From: CAYMCQ01 sp964389025
Lineage (GTDB): Bacteria; Verrucomicrobiota; Verrucomicrobiia; Limisphaerales; CAYMCQ01
NCBI GenBank assembly: GCA_964389025.1
Contig: CAYMCQ010000093.1
Location: 1 to 14,857, forward strand
Direction of reading: 5' to 3'
Length of the DNA: 14,857 bases
The notes under the pieces were generated by a model. The model made no database searches, was not told where the DNA came from, and saw nothing but the letters and a program-made list of their open reading frames with translations. Shown piece after piece: positions 1-6,459 of this stretch. The position numbers and the translations under genes were made by a program. How positions within the stretch are numbered: position 1 is the stretch's first letter; the number at the start of each line of letters is the position of its first letter.

Positions 1-67
1 AGGTTCTACCGAAATGAAATCGCTGTCAGGAAAATCTTAACGGGACAGCAGTGACGGCCTAAATATC

Positions 68-913
68 TTGAATCGTGGTATCGCTGCGGTTTCTACATCA
101 ATCGCCTTTGGCATCGACCCCAATGGAAGGCTCGGGGCAGTTTTGAGCGACAATGTTGCACCTACGTCTTCCGACCTGGTATCGCTTGGGCAATGGACAT
201 TTGTAGCCCTGACGTGGGATGGCAGCACACTGAACTATTTCATTGACGGAAATCCGAGCGGCAGCTTTTCGTTCACCGGCACTGCGTCAGATCCTTTTCC
301 AGGAACAAGGAGAGTTGACATTGGGGTTGACGACCAGGATGTCGGATGGTTTAACGGAAACATTGATGAACTTCGCATTTACAATCGCGCACTTACGCCT
401 GAGGAAATCACGACACTTGGCGGCTCACACCTTTTCAAAGCTACTTTCCGTGCCTCATGTCGCACCACTAACAACTTGGGAGTTCTTGTTTCCCGCCCCA
501 TGGCCAACCGCGACCTCATCCGCGATTGCGCGGAAGAGCACGAGATTACGAACATCGCTTCGCTGGCTCTAGTTTATGACGTGTTTGCCGACGAAGTCCA
601 AGTTGTGCAAGCTTCGGATGGATCGAGGGTTTGCGGAGTCGTCTCTTTCCAAGACGGTGTCTCCGTGCAGAATGCTAACGGGACTCGCCGTGAACGCCAC
701 GCGTTTCTCTTCACCGAGGACAATGATCAAGCCATTGGCAGCGCCGTGGGCACAGAACAGGAAGTTTTCGATGCCAACGGCAATCTTAAGAAATTTAAGT
801 TTCAGGGAGACATTCAATTTGGTTTGTCGGCAACGGAAACGGAAAGCGCCCGTGTTTGTAAGGGCACTTTCTCGACAGGTGCCAAGTTTGTGCCAAAGAA
901 TCCTGCGCCCTGA
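68..913 (+). CDS. LamG-domain protein, 5' end truncated or uncertain
   Basis: The first ~115 residues match the second half of a concanavalin A-like LamG/laminin-G_3 domain: WTFVALTWDGS, then a YFIDG strand, then NGNIDELRIYNRALTPEEI. This fold is common in secreted and cell-surface proteins that bind glycans or other proteins. Residues ~120-281 form a separate Cys-containing region (KATFRASCRTTNN onward) that I do not recognise by name. The usual N-terminal half of LamG, about 50-60 residues, and any signal peptide are missing. The frame is open only from position 41, because a TAA lies at 38-40, and the sole early start is a TTG at 68. Neither other forward frame of bases 1-40 gives LamG-like sequence. 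The gene is therefore likely a 5'-truncated remnant, or frameshifted upstream of the window. Its GC content is lower than that of the operons to the right. It ends 5 bases before the convergent toxin gene. Confidence 0.55.
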   Translation: MNRGIAAVSTSIAFGIDPNGRLGAVLSDNVAPTSSDLVSLGQWTFVALTWDGSTLNYFIDGNPSGSFSFTGTASDPFPGTRRVDIGVDDQDVGWFNGNIDELRIYNRALTPEEITTLGGSHLFKATFRASCRTTNNLGVLVSRPMANRDLIRDCAEEHEITNIASLALVYDVFADEVQVVQASDGSRVCGVVSFQDGVSVQNANGTRRERHAFLFTEDNDQAIGSAVGTEQEVFDANGNLKKFKFQGDIQFGLSATETESARVCKGTFSTGAKFVPKNPAP

Positions 914-918
914 GCAGC

Positions 919-1245
919 TTAATCCAGTTTGAGCAACGCGGCCAACGCATCGTTGATTTGCGCCATCTCGTGGTTCGTTGCTTCACCGAGCTTGCGGATA
1001 AAACGCTCTTTGGCCGCGGCCTTGATTTGATCCACAACGGCGACGCCGGGACGTCCGCTGCTGCGAATGGCGATCAGTAAGGGAAATTCCGTCTGTTCAT
1101 GAGCGCTGGAAAGCGGCACGACAACGACCGTGCGACGAAGGCGGTTGAATGGTTGGTCGGAAAGAATAATCGCCGGTCGTGTCTTCCTGATTTCCGAACC
1201 GATGGTCGGATCAAAATTGACGAGCCAGATTTCGCCCCGGTTCAT
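919..1245 (-). CDS. MazF/PemK-family endoribonuclease toxin
   Basis: This 108-residue protein has the normal length and motif order of a PemK/MazF toxin, a ribonuclease that cuts mRNA and halts growth when its antitoxin is lost. The N-terminus MNRGEIWLVNFDPTIGSE is the family signature strand. It is followed by KTRPAIILS, which holds the conserved catalytic Arg, then VVVPLSS with the catalytic Ser/Thr position, then VAVVDQIKA. All expected segments are present with no frameshift, so the toxin looks intact. Its start overlaps the antitoxin stop by 4 bases (1242-1245, ATGA on the minus strand), the usual translational coupling of a toxin-antitoxin pair. It runs convergent to the LamG remnant. 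The cleavage specificity cannot be read from sequence. Confidence 0.88.
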   Translation of the reverse strand: MNRGEIWLVNFDPTIGSEIRKTRPAIILSDQPFNRLRRTVVVVPLSSAHEQTEFPLLIAIRSSGRPGVAVVDQIKAAAKERFIRKLGEATNHEMAQINDALAALLKLD

Positions 1246-1451
1246 GCCTCCTGATCGTCAAATCGCTCCCACTCCGTCATTTCCTTATCCAGCGTTTCAA
1301 GCCGGTTGACGCGGCGACAGACGGCTTCAAGCGACTGCCGGGAGAGGCGCAACTTTTTGCGGAGAAGATTCGTCACCACCCCCGAACGCTCCCGCGCAGG
1401 CACAGCCTTTTGAAAGTGCTGTCCCACGTCATCCGGAATGGCAAACGTCAT
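1242..1451 (-). CDS. Antitoxin partner of the MazF-like toxin
   Basis: I place the start at the ATG whose codon is 1451-1449, giving 69 residues beginning MTFAIPDDVGQHFQKAVPAR. A longer in-frame extension upstream has no protein-like character and would overlap the polA start. A GTG two codons upstream (1457) is an alternative start. The pattern, a short beta-strand-like N-terminus (MTFAIPDDV), then ERSGVVTNLLRKKL, then a charged acidic C-terminus (ETLDKEMTEWERFDDQEA), fits small DNA-binding antitoxins of the ribbon-helix-helix type. In such proteins the acidic tail wraps the toxin. It lies immediately upstream of the toxin with a 4-base overlap, in the canonical order. It is expected to repress the shared promoter between 1452 and 1560. 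The DNA-binding fold is inferred and was not tested. Confidence 0.75.
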   Translation of the reverse strand: MTFAIPDDVGQHFQKAVPARERSGVVTNLLRKKLRLSRQSLEAVCRRVNRLETLDKEMTEWERFDDQEA

Positions 1452-1560
1452 TTTCACGGTAATTGGATAACATAAAAGGAACTGCGCTTCAAGAATCGTT
1501 TTGCGCCAAAAGCGAATCAATTTTATCCCAAGCCGAATATCTGCTTTAGTTGAGCCAAGC

Positions 1561-4464
1561 ATGGCGCAGCCGATGGAAAAAAAATTGTTCCTGCTCGACA
1601 GCATGGCGTTGATTTATCGCGCGCACTTCGCGTTCATCAACCGGCCCATCATCAACTCGAAGGGCTTCAACACCTCCGCGCTGTTCGGCTTCACGCAGAC
1701 GCTGCTCGAAATCCTCACCAAGCAGCAGCCCACGCACCTCGCCGCCGTCTTCGACACCGCCGCGCCGACGCAACGTCACACCGACTTCGCCGAATACAAG
1801 GCGCACCGCGAAGAAATGCCGGAGGAGTTGAGCGCCGCGCTGCCGCACTTGCGCCGGTTGCTCGACGCCTTCCGGATTCCAGTGGTCACGAAGGACGGTT
1901 TCGAGGCCGATGATTTGATCGCCACGCTCGTTCAGCGCGCTGAGAAAAAAGGGTTCAAGTCCTACATGGTCAGCCTCGACAAAGACCTCGGGCAGCTCGT
2001 CAGCGAAAGTATTTTTCTGTTCAAGCTGCCGCGCATGGGCGAAGGCGGCGAAATCATGGGCGTGCCGGAAATTTTGAAGCGCTGGAACATCAAACGTCCC
2101 GCACAAGTCGCCGATGTGCTCGCGTTGATGGGCGACGCGAGCGACAACATTCCCGGCGTGCCCGGCATCGGCGAGAAAACCGCCATCAAACTCATCACGC
2201 AATTTGATTCCGTGGAAAATCTTCTGGCGCACGCCGGCGAACTCACCGGCAAGCTGCGCGAAAATGTGGAGGCCAATCGCGACGTTGCGCTGATGTCGAA
2301 AAAACTGGCCACGCTGATTTGCGACGCGCCATGCGACATCGAAATCGAATCGCTCAAGCTGCATCCGCCGGACGAAGAGGCGCTGAAAAGTTTGCTGCGC
2401 GAATTCGAATTCAGATCAATCGGTCGGAGATTGTTTGGCGAGGATTTTTCTATCGGCCCGCGCCAGCCGACAGCAAGCGAGGCTGCCGTAGTTTCTCCCT
2501 CTCCTTCATCTGATGGAGGAGAGGGCCGGGGAGAGGAGGGACAATTTGAAGAACGCCCCGCACCCCAACCCTCTCCCCGTCCGACGGGGCGTGGGGGAAA
2601 AACCGCTGACGTAACGAAGTCCGACGAACTTACACTGTTTTCTGAAACGGAAGTTTCAACTGAGTCCCCAATTGCGCCCACGACTTTTCAAACTCTCGCC
2701 ACCGTCGCGCACGACTACAAAATCGTTTCGACGACGGGCGAGCGAAAGCAATTGGTCAAGTCGCTGGAAAAATCCGGGACATTTTCTTTTTTCGCGCTAG
2801 GCACGAGTCTCGACGCGAAGGAGGCGAAGTTGGTTGGCCTTGCGTTTTCACTCGCGCCGCAATCCGGTTTCTACATTCCGCTGACAGGCGAAGCAAAAAA
2901 AGTTCTGGAAGAATTTCGCACGCTGTTCGAGTCGGAGCAGATTGAAAAAGTAGGGCACGACTTGAAACAAAGTCTGGCGCTGCTCCGCTGGCACGGCGTG
3001 GCGGCGCGCGGGAAATTTTTCGACACGATGATCGCGCACAGCCTCGTCGAGCCGGAATTGCGGCACACGCTGGAATATTTGGCGGAATCGTATCTCGGTT
3101 ACTCGCCATCGAAGGTCGAAGAATTGCCCCTCACCCCATCGGATGGGGAGAGGGAGTCAAAGTTCGCCATCGAACGGTCGGACGTCGCGCTGCGGTTGCG
3201 GGAAAAGATCGAACCGATGCTCAGGCGCAAGGGACAGGAAAACGTTTTTTACGAAATCGAGTCGCCGCTGGTTCCAGTGCTCGTCGAAATGGAATTTGAA
3301 GGAATCAAACTCGACGCGAAGTCGCTGGAGGAATTCGCTGCGCAGCTTTCCAAAGAAATTTCCGGGCACGAACACGAGATTTCCAAACTCGCCGGGACTG
3401 AGTTCAACCTGAATTCGCCGAAGCAACTTGGGCAAATCCTGTTCGACGTTTTGAAGATCAGCGACGCGCCGAAGAGAACCAAGACCGGCCAATACGTCAC
3501 CGACGAGCAGACGTTGAGCGAGCTTGCGGGCGACCACGAGATCGTGCGGCGGCTGCTGGAATATCGAACGGCGTCGAAATTGAAATCCACCTACGCGGAC
3601 GCGCTGCCGGCAGCGATTTTTCCGAAGACTGGCCGCGTCCACACGACGTATTTTCAGGTGGCAACGGCGACGGGCCGGCTCAATTCGCAGAATCCAAATC
3701 TGCAAAACATTCCGATTCGCACCGAGCGCGGGCAGGAAATCCGCAAAGCCTTTGTGCCACGCGACAAAAATTTTCTGCTACTGTCGGCGGATTATTCGCA
3801 GATTGAATTGCGCATCATCGCGGCGTTGAGTCGCGAGCCGGGTTTGCTCGAAGCGTTCGCGAGCGGTGTGGACATCCACGCGGCGACGGCGGCCAAAGTT
3901 TTCGGCGTCGCGCTCGCGGACGTGAACGCCGAGATGCGGCGCAAGGCCAAGATGGTCAACTTCGGCATCGCCTACGGCATTTCGGCTTTCGGTCTGGCGC
4001 AGCGGCTTGGCATTCCGCGCAAGGAAGGCGGCGAGATTATCGAAGAATATTTCAAAAAATTTCCCGGCATCAAACGTTACATGAACGAGACCATCGCGTT
4101 CGCGCGCGCGAACGGTTATGTGGAAACAGTGACGGGCCGGCGCCGCTACATCCGCGACATCAACTCGGCGAACTTCACCGTTCGCGGTTCAGCGGAGCGC
4201 AACGCCATCAACGCGCCGATTCAAGGCACTGCGGCGGACATGATCAAGCTGGCGATGATCAACATTCAGCGCGAACTCTCGCGGCGGAATTTGAAAACGA
4301 AAATGCTTTTGCAAGTTCACGACGAACTGGTTTTCGATCTGCACAAGCTGGAGAAAGACGAAGTGCTGCCGCTAGTCGAAGACAAAATGAAAAACGCCAT
4401 CGCGCTCGACGTGCCAATCGTGGTGGAGATGGGCGTGGGAGAAAACTGGCTGGAGGCGCATTGA
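1561..4464 (+). CDS. polA: DNA polymerase I, proofreading domain degenerate, with in-frame repeat inserts
   Basis: Family A polymerase for Okazaki fragment processing and gap repair. I use the ATG at 1561 (967 residues), with an ATG at 1573 as the alternative. The frame extends upstream to 1501 but those residues are not conserved-looking. The 5'-nuclease domain is intact: LLDSMALIYRAHFAF (Asp13), Asp65, GFEADDL (Glu115, Asp117, Asp118), LDKDLGQLV (Asp140, Asp142) and the helix-hairpin-helix GDASDNIPGVPGIGEKTA. The 3'-5' exonuclease-like domain (~390-560) has lost its metal ligands: exo I reads FSFFALG (Phe411, Leu413 in place of Asp, Glu), exo II GHDLKQS, exo III FAIERSD. The polymerase domain is complete: motif A DYSQIELRI (Asp744), O-helix RRKAKMVNFGIAYG with Phe801 at the nucleotide-sugar selectivity site, and motif C QVHDELVFDL (Asp921). 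Residues ~311-347 and 523-532 are translated palindromic repeats. It is the first gene of an operon. Confidence 0.97.
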   Translation: MAQPMEKKLFLLDSMALIYRAHFAFINRPIINSKGFNTSALFGFTQTLLEILTKQQPTHLAAVFDTAAPTQRHTDFAEYKAHREEMPEELSAALPHLRRLLDAFRIPVVTKDGFEADDLIATLVQRAEKKGFKSYMVSLDKDLGQLVSESIFLFKLPRMGEGGEIMGVPEILKRWNIKRPAQVADVLALMGDASDNIPGVPGIGEKTAIKLITQFDSVENLLAHAGELTGKLRENVEANRDVALMSKKLATLICDAPCDIEIESLKLHPPDEEALKSLLREFEFRSIGRRLFGEDFSIGPRQPTASEAAVVSPSPSSDGGEGRGEEGQFEERPAPQPSPRPTGRGGKTADVTKSDELTLFSETEVSTESPIAPTTFQTLATVAHDYKIVSTTGERKQLVKSLEKSGTFSFFALGTSLDAKEAKLVGLAFSLAPQSGFYIPLTGEAKKVLEEFRTLFESEQIEKVGHDLKQSLALLRWHGVAARGKFFDTMIAHSLVEPELRHTLEYLAESYLGYSPSKVEELPLTPSDGERESKFAIERSDVALRLREKIEPMLRRKGQENVFYEIESPLVPVLVEMEFEGIKLDAKSLEEFAAQLSKEISGHEHEISKLAGTEFNLNSPKQLGQILFDVLKISDAPKRTKTGQYVTDEQTLSELAGDHEIVRRLLEYRTASKLKSTYADALPAAIFPKTGRVHTTYFQVATATGRLNSQNPNLQNIPIRTERGQEIRKAFVPRDKNFLLLSADYSQIELRIIAALSREPGLLEAFASGVDIHAATAAKVFGVALADVNAEMRRKAKMVNFGIAYGISAFGLAQRLGIPRKEGGEIIEEYFKKFPGIKRYMNETIAFARANGYVETVTGRRRYIRDINSANFTVRGSAERNAINAPIQGTAADMIKLAMINIQRELSRRNLKTKMLLQVHDELVFDLHKLEKDEVLPLVEDKMKNAIALDVPIVVEMGVGENWLEAH
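2493..2540 (+). repeat. Palindromic repeat copy 1, inside polA linker
   Basis: This GC-rich palindromic repeat carries a left arm CCCTCTCC at 2497-2504 and its complement GGAGAGGG at 2518-2525, followed by CCGGGGAGAGG. It is read in the polA frame as a Ser-Pro-Ser-Pro then Gly-Glu-Gly-Arg-Gly-Glu tract. It sits in the linker between the 5'-nuclease and exonuclease-like domains, where extra residues are tolerated. The copy in the M20 gene (5448-5483) has the same orientation and reading frame. Confidence 0.8.
2561..2600 (-). repeat. Palindromic repeat copy 2, inverted, inside polA linker
   Basis: This is the same repeat family as the copy at 2493-2540 but in opposite orientation: CACCCCAACCCTCTCCCC, then a hairpin CCCCGT / ACGGGG at 2575-2580 and 2584-2589. 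It is 20 bases from copy 1 and pairs with it imperfectly (GAGGGCCGGGG at 2521-2531 against CCCCAACCCTC at 2563-2573). Together the two copies account for about 36 codons of the linker (residues ~311-347). It is translated as a Pro/Arg/Gly-rich tract. Confidence 0.75.
3127..3156 (-). repeat. Palindromic repeat copy 3, inside polA exonuclease-like domain
   Basis: A short copy of the same family, with hairpin arms CCCCATC at 3134-3140 and GATGGGG at 3142-3148, followed by AGAGGGAG. It is translated as PLTPSDGERE (residues 523-532), directly before the degenerate exo III site (residues 535-541). It is in the same orientation as copy 2. Confidence 0.75.
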
Positions 4465-4937
4465 ACATCGAAATTAAACCCCTCGAATCCGCGGACGAAA
4501 CGCGCGCCTGCGCCGAACTCATGGCGAATTCGGAACCGTGGCTGACGCTGGGGCGGACGTTCGATGACTGCCTGAAACTTTTGAACGAGCCGGGCAAGGA
4601 AATCTACATTGCGCGCGTCGAGAAAGTTTTGGCGGGATTCATCGTGCTGCAACTGCGCGGGGCGTTCACCGGCTACATCCAGACCATCGGAGTCGCGCCT
4701 GATTGGCAGAATCACGGCATCGGCACGCAGCTGATAAATTTCGCCGAAGAACGAATTTTTCGCGACAGCAAGAATGTTTTCCTGTGCGTCTCCTCATTCA
4801 ACACACGGGCGCAAAAACTTTACCGGAGGCTCGGCTACGAGCGCGTCGGCGAACTGAAAGATTATCTCGTCAAAGGCCACTCCGAAATTCTGATGCGCAA
4901 AACCATCGGGCCGATAATCTCAACGCATGAAATGTGA
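4461..4937 (+). CDS. GNAT-family N-acetyltransferase
   Basis: A 158-residue single-domain GCN5-related acetyltransferase that would move an acetyl group from acetyl-CoA to an amine. Motif A is clear: a beta-4 strand IQTIGVAPDW followed by the pyrophosphate-binding loop QNHGIG (residues 83-88) and helix TQLINFAEERIF. Motif B is also present: VSSFNTRAQKLYRRLGYERVG. The C-terminal strand GHSEILMRKT resembles RimI-like and related small acetyltransferases, but the substrate cannot be assigned. The start is TTG at 4461, giving a 4-base TTGA overlap with the polA stop, so translation is probably coupled. The next plausible start is an internal ATG at 4520, in the sequence CTCATGGCG, which would remove the first strand. 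The 3' end overlaps the following peptidase gene by 11 bases. Confidence 0.88.
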   Translation: MNIEIKPLESADETRACAELMANSEPWLTLGRTFDDCLKLLNEPGKEIYIARVEKVLAGFIVLQLRGAFTGYIQTIGVAPDWQNHGIGTQLINFAEERIFRDSKNVFLCVSSFNTRAQKLYRRLGYERVGELKDYLVKGHSEILMRKTIGPIISTHEM

Positions 4938-6225
4938 CCGGCAACTCAGCAGTGTATTGAATCGCCAGCTTGCGCCCACTCTCGACCTGCTGAAACAGAT
5001 GGTCGCCATCAACAGCTTCACGGCGAACAAGGCGGGGCTGAATGAGCTTGGAAGATTCACAGCGAAGGTTTTCGCTCCGCTTGGGTTCAAGGCGGATTTC
5101 GTCACATCCACAAATCCTGATTACGGCGACCACCTGGTTTTGACGCGCAAAGGAAAATCGCGACGAACGATTGGTTTGATCTCGCATCTGGACACCGTTT
5201 ATCCGCCGGACGAGGAGAAGCGGAATAATTTTTCGTGGCGCGTCGCCGGCGACAAAATTTACGGGCCGGGCACGATGGACATCAAGGGCGGCACAGTGAT
5301 GATGCATCTGGTTCTGTCGGCGATGCGCGAAATTTATCCGCAGGATTTCGAGGACACGAACTGGGTTCTCCTGCTCAACTCGTCGGAGGAAATGCTCTCG
5401 TATGATTTTGGTCAACTGTGTCTCGAACGTCTGTGCGCTGACTATAATTCTCCCTCTCCTGGGGGAGAGGGCCGGGGTGAGGGCGGAACTTCATATTTCA
5501 AACCACCTTCCGACGCCATCGCCGCGCTGGTCTTCGAAGCAGGCGTGCGCGAAGGAAATATCTTTGAAATGGTCACGGCGCGCAAAGGCCGCGCGACGTT
5601 TCGCGTGACGGTCGAGGGACGCGGCGCGCACGCAGGCGGCGATCACGAGCGCGGCGCGAATGCAGTCGTTCAACTCGCGCATACTGTTCAACGCATCGCT
5701 GCGCTGACGGATTATTCCAAGGAACTCACGTTCAACGTCGGCAACATTTCCGGCGGCACGGTGGCGAATCGCGTGCCGCACCACGCCGTCTGTGAATTGG
5801 AGATGCGCGCGTTCTCGCGGGAAGTTTTCAACGCGGGCGTGGAGGCGCTGAACAAATTGAGCAACGACATCGTCGTTCGCGCGGCGGCGGACAAAGCTCC
5901 ATGCTGCGTGACGATTGAAAAACTTTCCGAAACTCCGCCGTGGCCGCGAAATGAAATGACCGAATCGCTGCTGCGCGTCTGGCAGGAGACGGGGAAATCG
6001 CTTGGCTTGCGCGTCATCCGCGAAGAACGCGGCGGCTTAAGTGATGGCAATCACATCTGCCACAAAATCCCGACGCTCGACGGCCTCGGCCCGCGCGGCG
6101 ACAACGCGCATTGTTCGGAGCAAAGCGCGGACGGCTCGAAGGAACAGGAATTTGTCGAGCCAAGTTCGTTCGTCCCGAAGGCAGCGCTGAACATTGAGGC
6201 GATTCGACGACTCATTCGAGGTTGA
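4927..6225 (+). CDS. M20-family zinc metallopeptidase (glutamate carboxypeptidase-like)
   Basis: A 432-residue M20/CPG2-type dizinc exopeptidase or amidohydrolase. The metal and catalytic residues are all in place: ISHLDTVYP (His87, Asp89), GPGTMDIKGG (Asp118, the bridging ligand), NSSEEML (Glu154 catalytic base, Glu155 ligand), LVFEAG (Glu204) and DNAHCSEQ (His395). The dimerisation domain lies between, with RGAHAGGDHERGANAV and GGTVANRVP. No signal peptide is seen, so it is probably cytoplasmic, acting on a peptide or N-acylated amino acid. The substrate is unknown. Residues ~175-187 (SPSPGGEGRGEGG) are a translated copy of the palindromic repeat also found in polA. This interrupts the segment between the catalytic Glu pair and the FEAG ligand. 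It starts inside the acetyltransferase gene (11-base overlap), making it the third gene of the polA operon. Confidence 0.92.
   Translation: MKCDRQLSSVLNRQLAPTLDLLKQMVAINSFTANKAGLNELGRFTAKVFAPLGFKADFVTSTNPDYGDHLVLTRKGKSRRTIGLISHLDTVYPPDEEKRNNFSWRVAGDKIYGPGTMDIKGGTVMMHLVLSAMREIYPQDFEDTNWVLLLNSSEEMLSYDFGQLCLERLCADYNSPSPGGEGRGEGGTSYFKPPSDAIAALVFEAGVREGNIFEMVTARKGRATFRVTVEGRGAHAGGDHERGANAVVQLAHTVQRIAALTDYSKELTFNVGNISGGTVANRVPHHAVCELEMRAFSREVFNAGVEALNKLSNDIVVRAAADKAPCCVTIEKLSETPPWPRNEMTESLLRVWQETGKSLGLRVIREERGGLSDGNHICHKIPTLDGLGPRGDNAHCSEQSADGSKEQEFVEPSSFVPKAALNIEAIRRLIRG
5448..5483 (+). repeat. Palindromic repeat copy 4, inside M20 peptidase
   Basis: The cleanest copy of the family: arms CCCTCTCC at 5452-5459 and GGAGAGGG at 5464-5471 with a 4-base loop, then a tail CCGGGGTGAGGG. 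It is translated in the same frame as polA copy 1, as Ser-Pro-Ser-Pro-Gly-Gly-Glu-Gly-Arg-Gly-Glu. It lies between conserved M20 motifs without breaking the frame. Confidence 0.8.
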
Positions 6226-6387
6226 ATGGTGGAACAGGCCTCCGGCCTGTTGTTTCCGGCGTCCCGCCGGAAACCGTCGAGAGAGTTTGAGATTTTTTAT
6301 GGCCGAACATCCGCTGGCAATCTGTCCCTCACGACGAAATTCGGCGGGACGCCGAATTTGGACGGGCGGGACGCCCGTGCCACCATT
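6225..6387. repeat. Four-hairpin mirror-symmetric repeat element, copy A
   Basis: A 163-bp intergenic element with ends AATGGTGG (6225-6232) and CCACCATT (6380-6387). It holds four perfect hairpins with 3-base loops: ACAGGCC/GGCCTGT (6234-6250, loop TCC), TTTCCGGCG/CGCCGGAAA (6253-6273, loop TCC), AAATTCGGCG/CGCCGAATTT (6337-6359, loop GGA) and ACGGGCG/CGCCCGT (6362-6378, loop GGA). A 63-base spacer (6274-6336) separates the pairs. The left and right pairs are reverse complements in layout, so the whole element is an inverted repeat. It begins at the last base of the M20 stop codon and lies 73 bases before moxR. No protein is expected: reverse-frame translations give the GGTGVPPV string. Confidence 0.85.
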
Positions 6388-6459
6388 TTTCACTCCGCCG
6401 CGCCGTTTCCATCATTGACCAACGCGCATCGCTGACTTTCACTATCTGGAATTGTTTTT

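Noticed and set aside
2493..2600. Considered as a CRISPR-like or tandem-repeat array
   Set aside because: Only two copies, in opposite orientation and without regular spacers. They match a dispersed palindromic repeat instead.
1962..2681. Minus-strand open frame inside polA
   Set aside because: Antisense shadow: it reads the reverse of the palindromic repeats as PSPPSDEGEGE-like sequence and has no domain.
6037..6435. Small open frames covering the repeat element at 6225-6387
   Set aside because: Frames on both strands are chance products of hairpin repeats, for example the GGTGVPPV string. Such frames are often annotated as small proteins but have no coding support.
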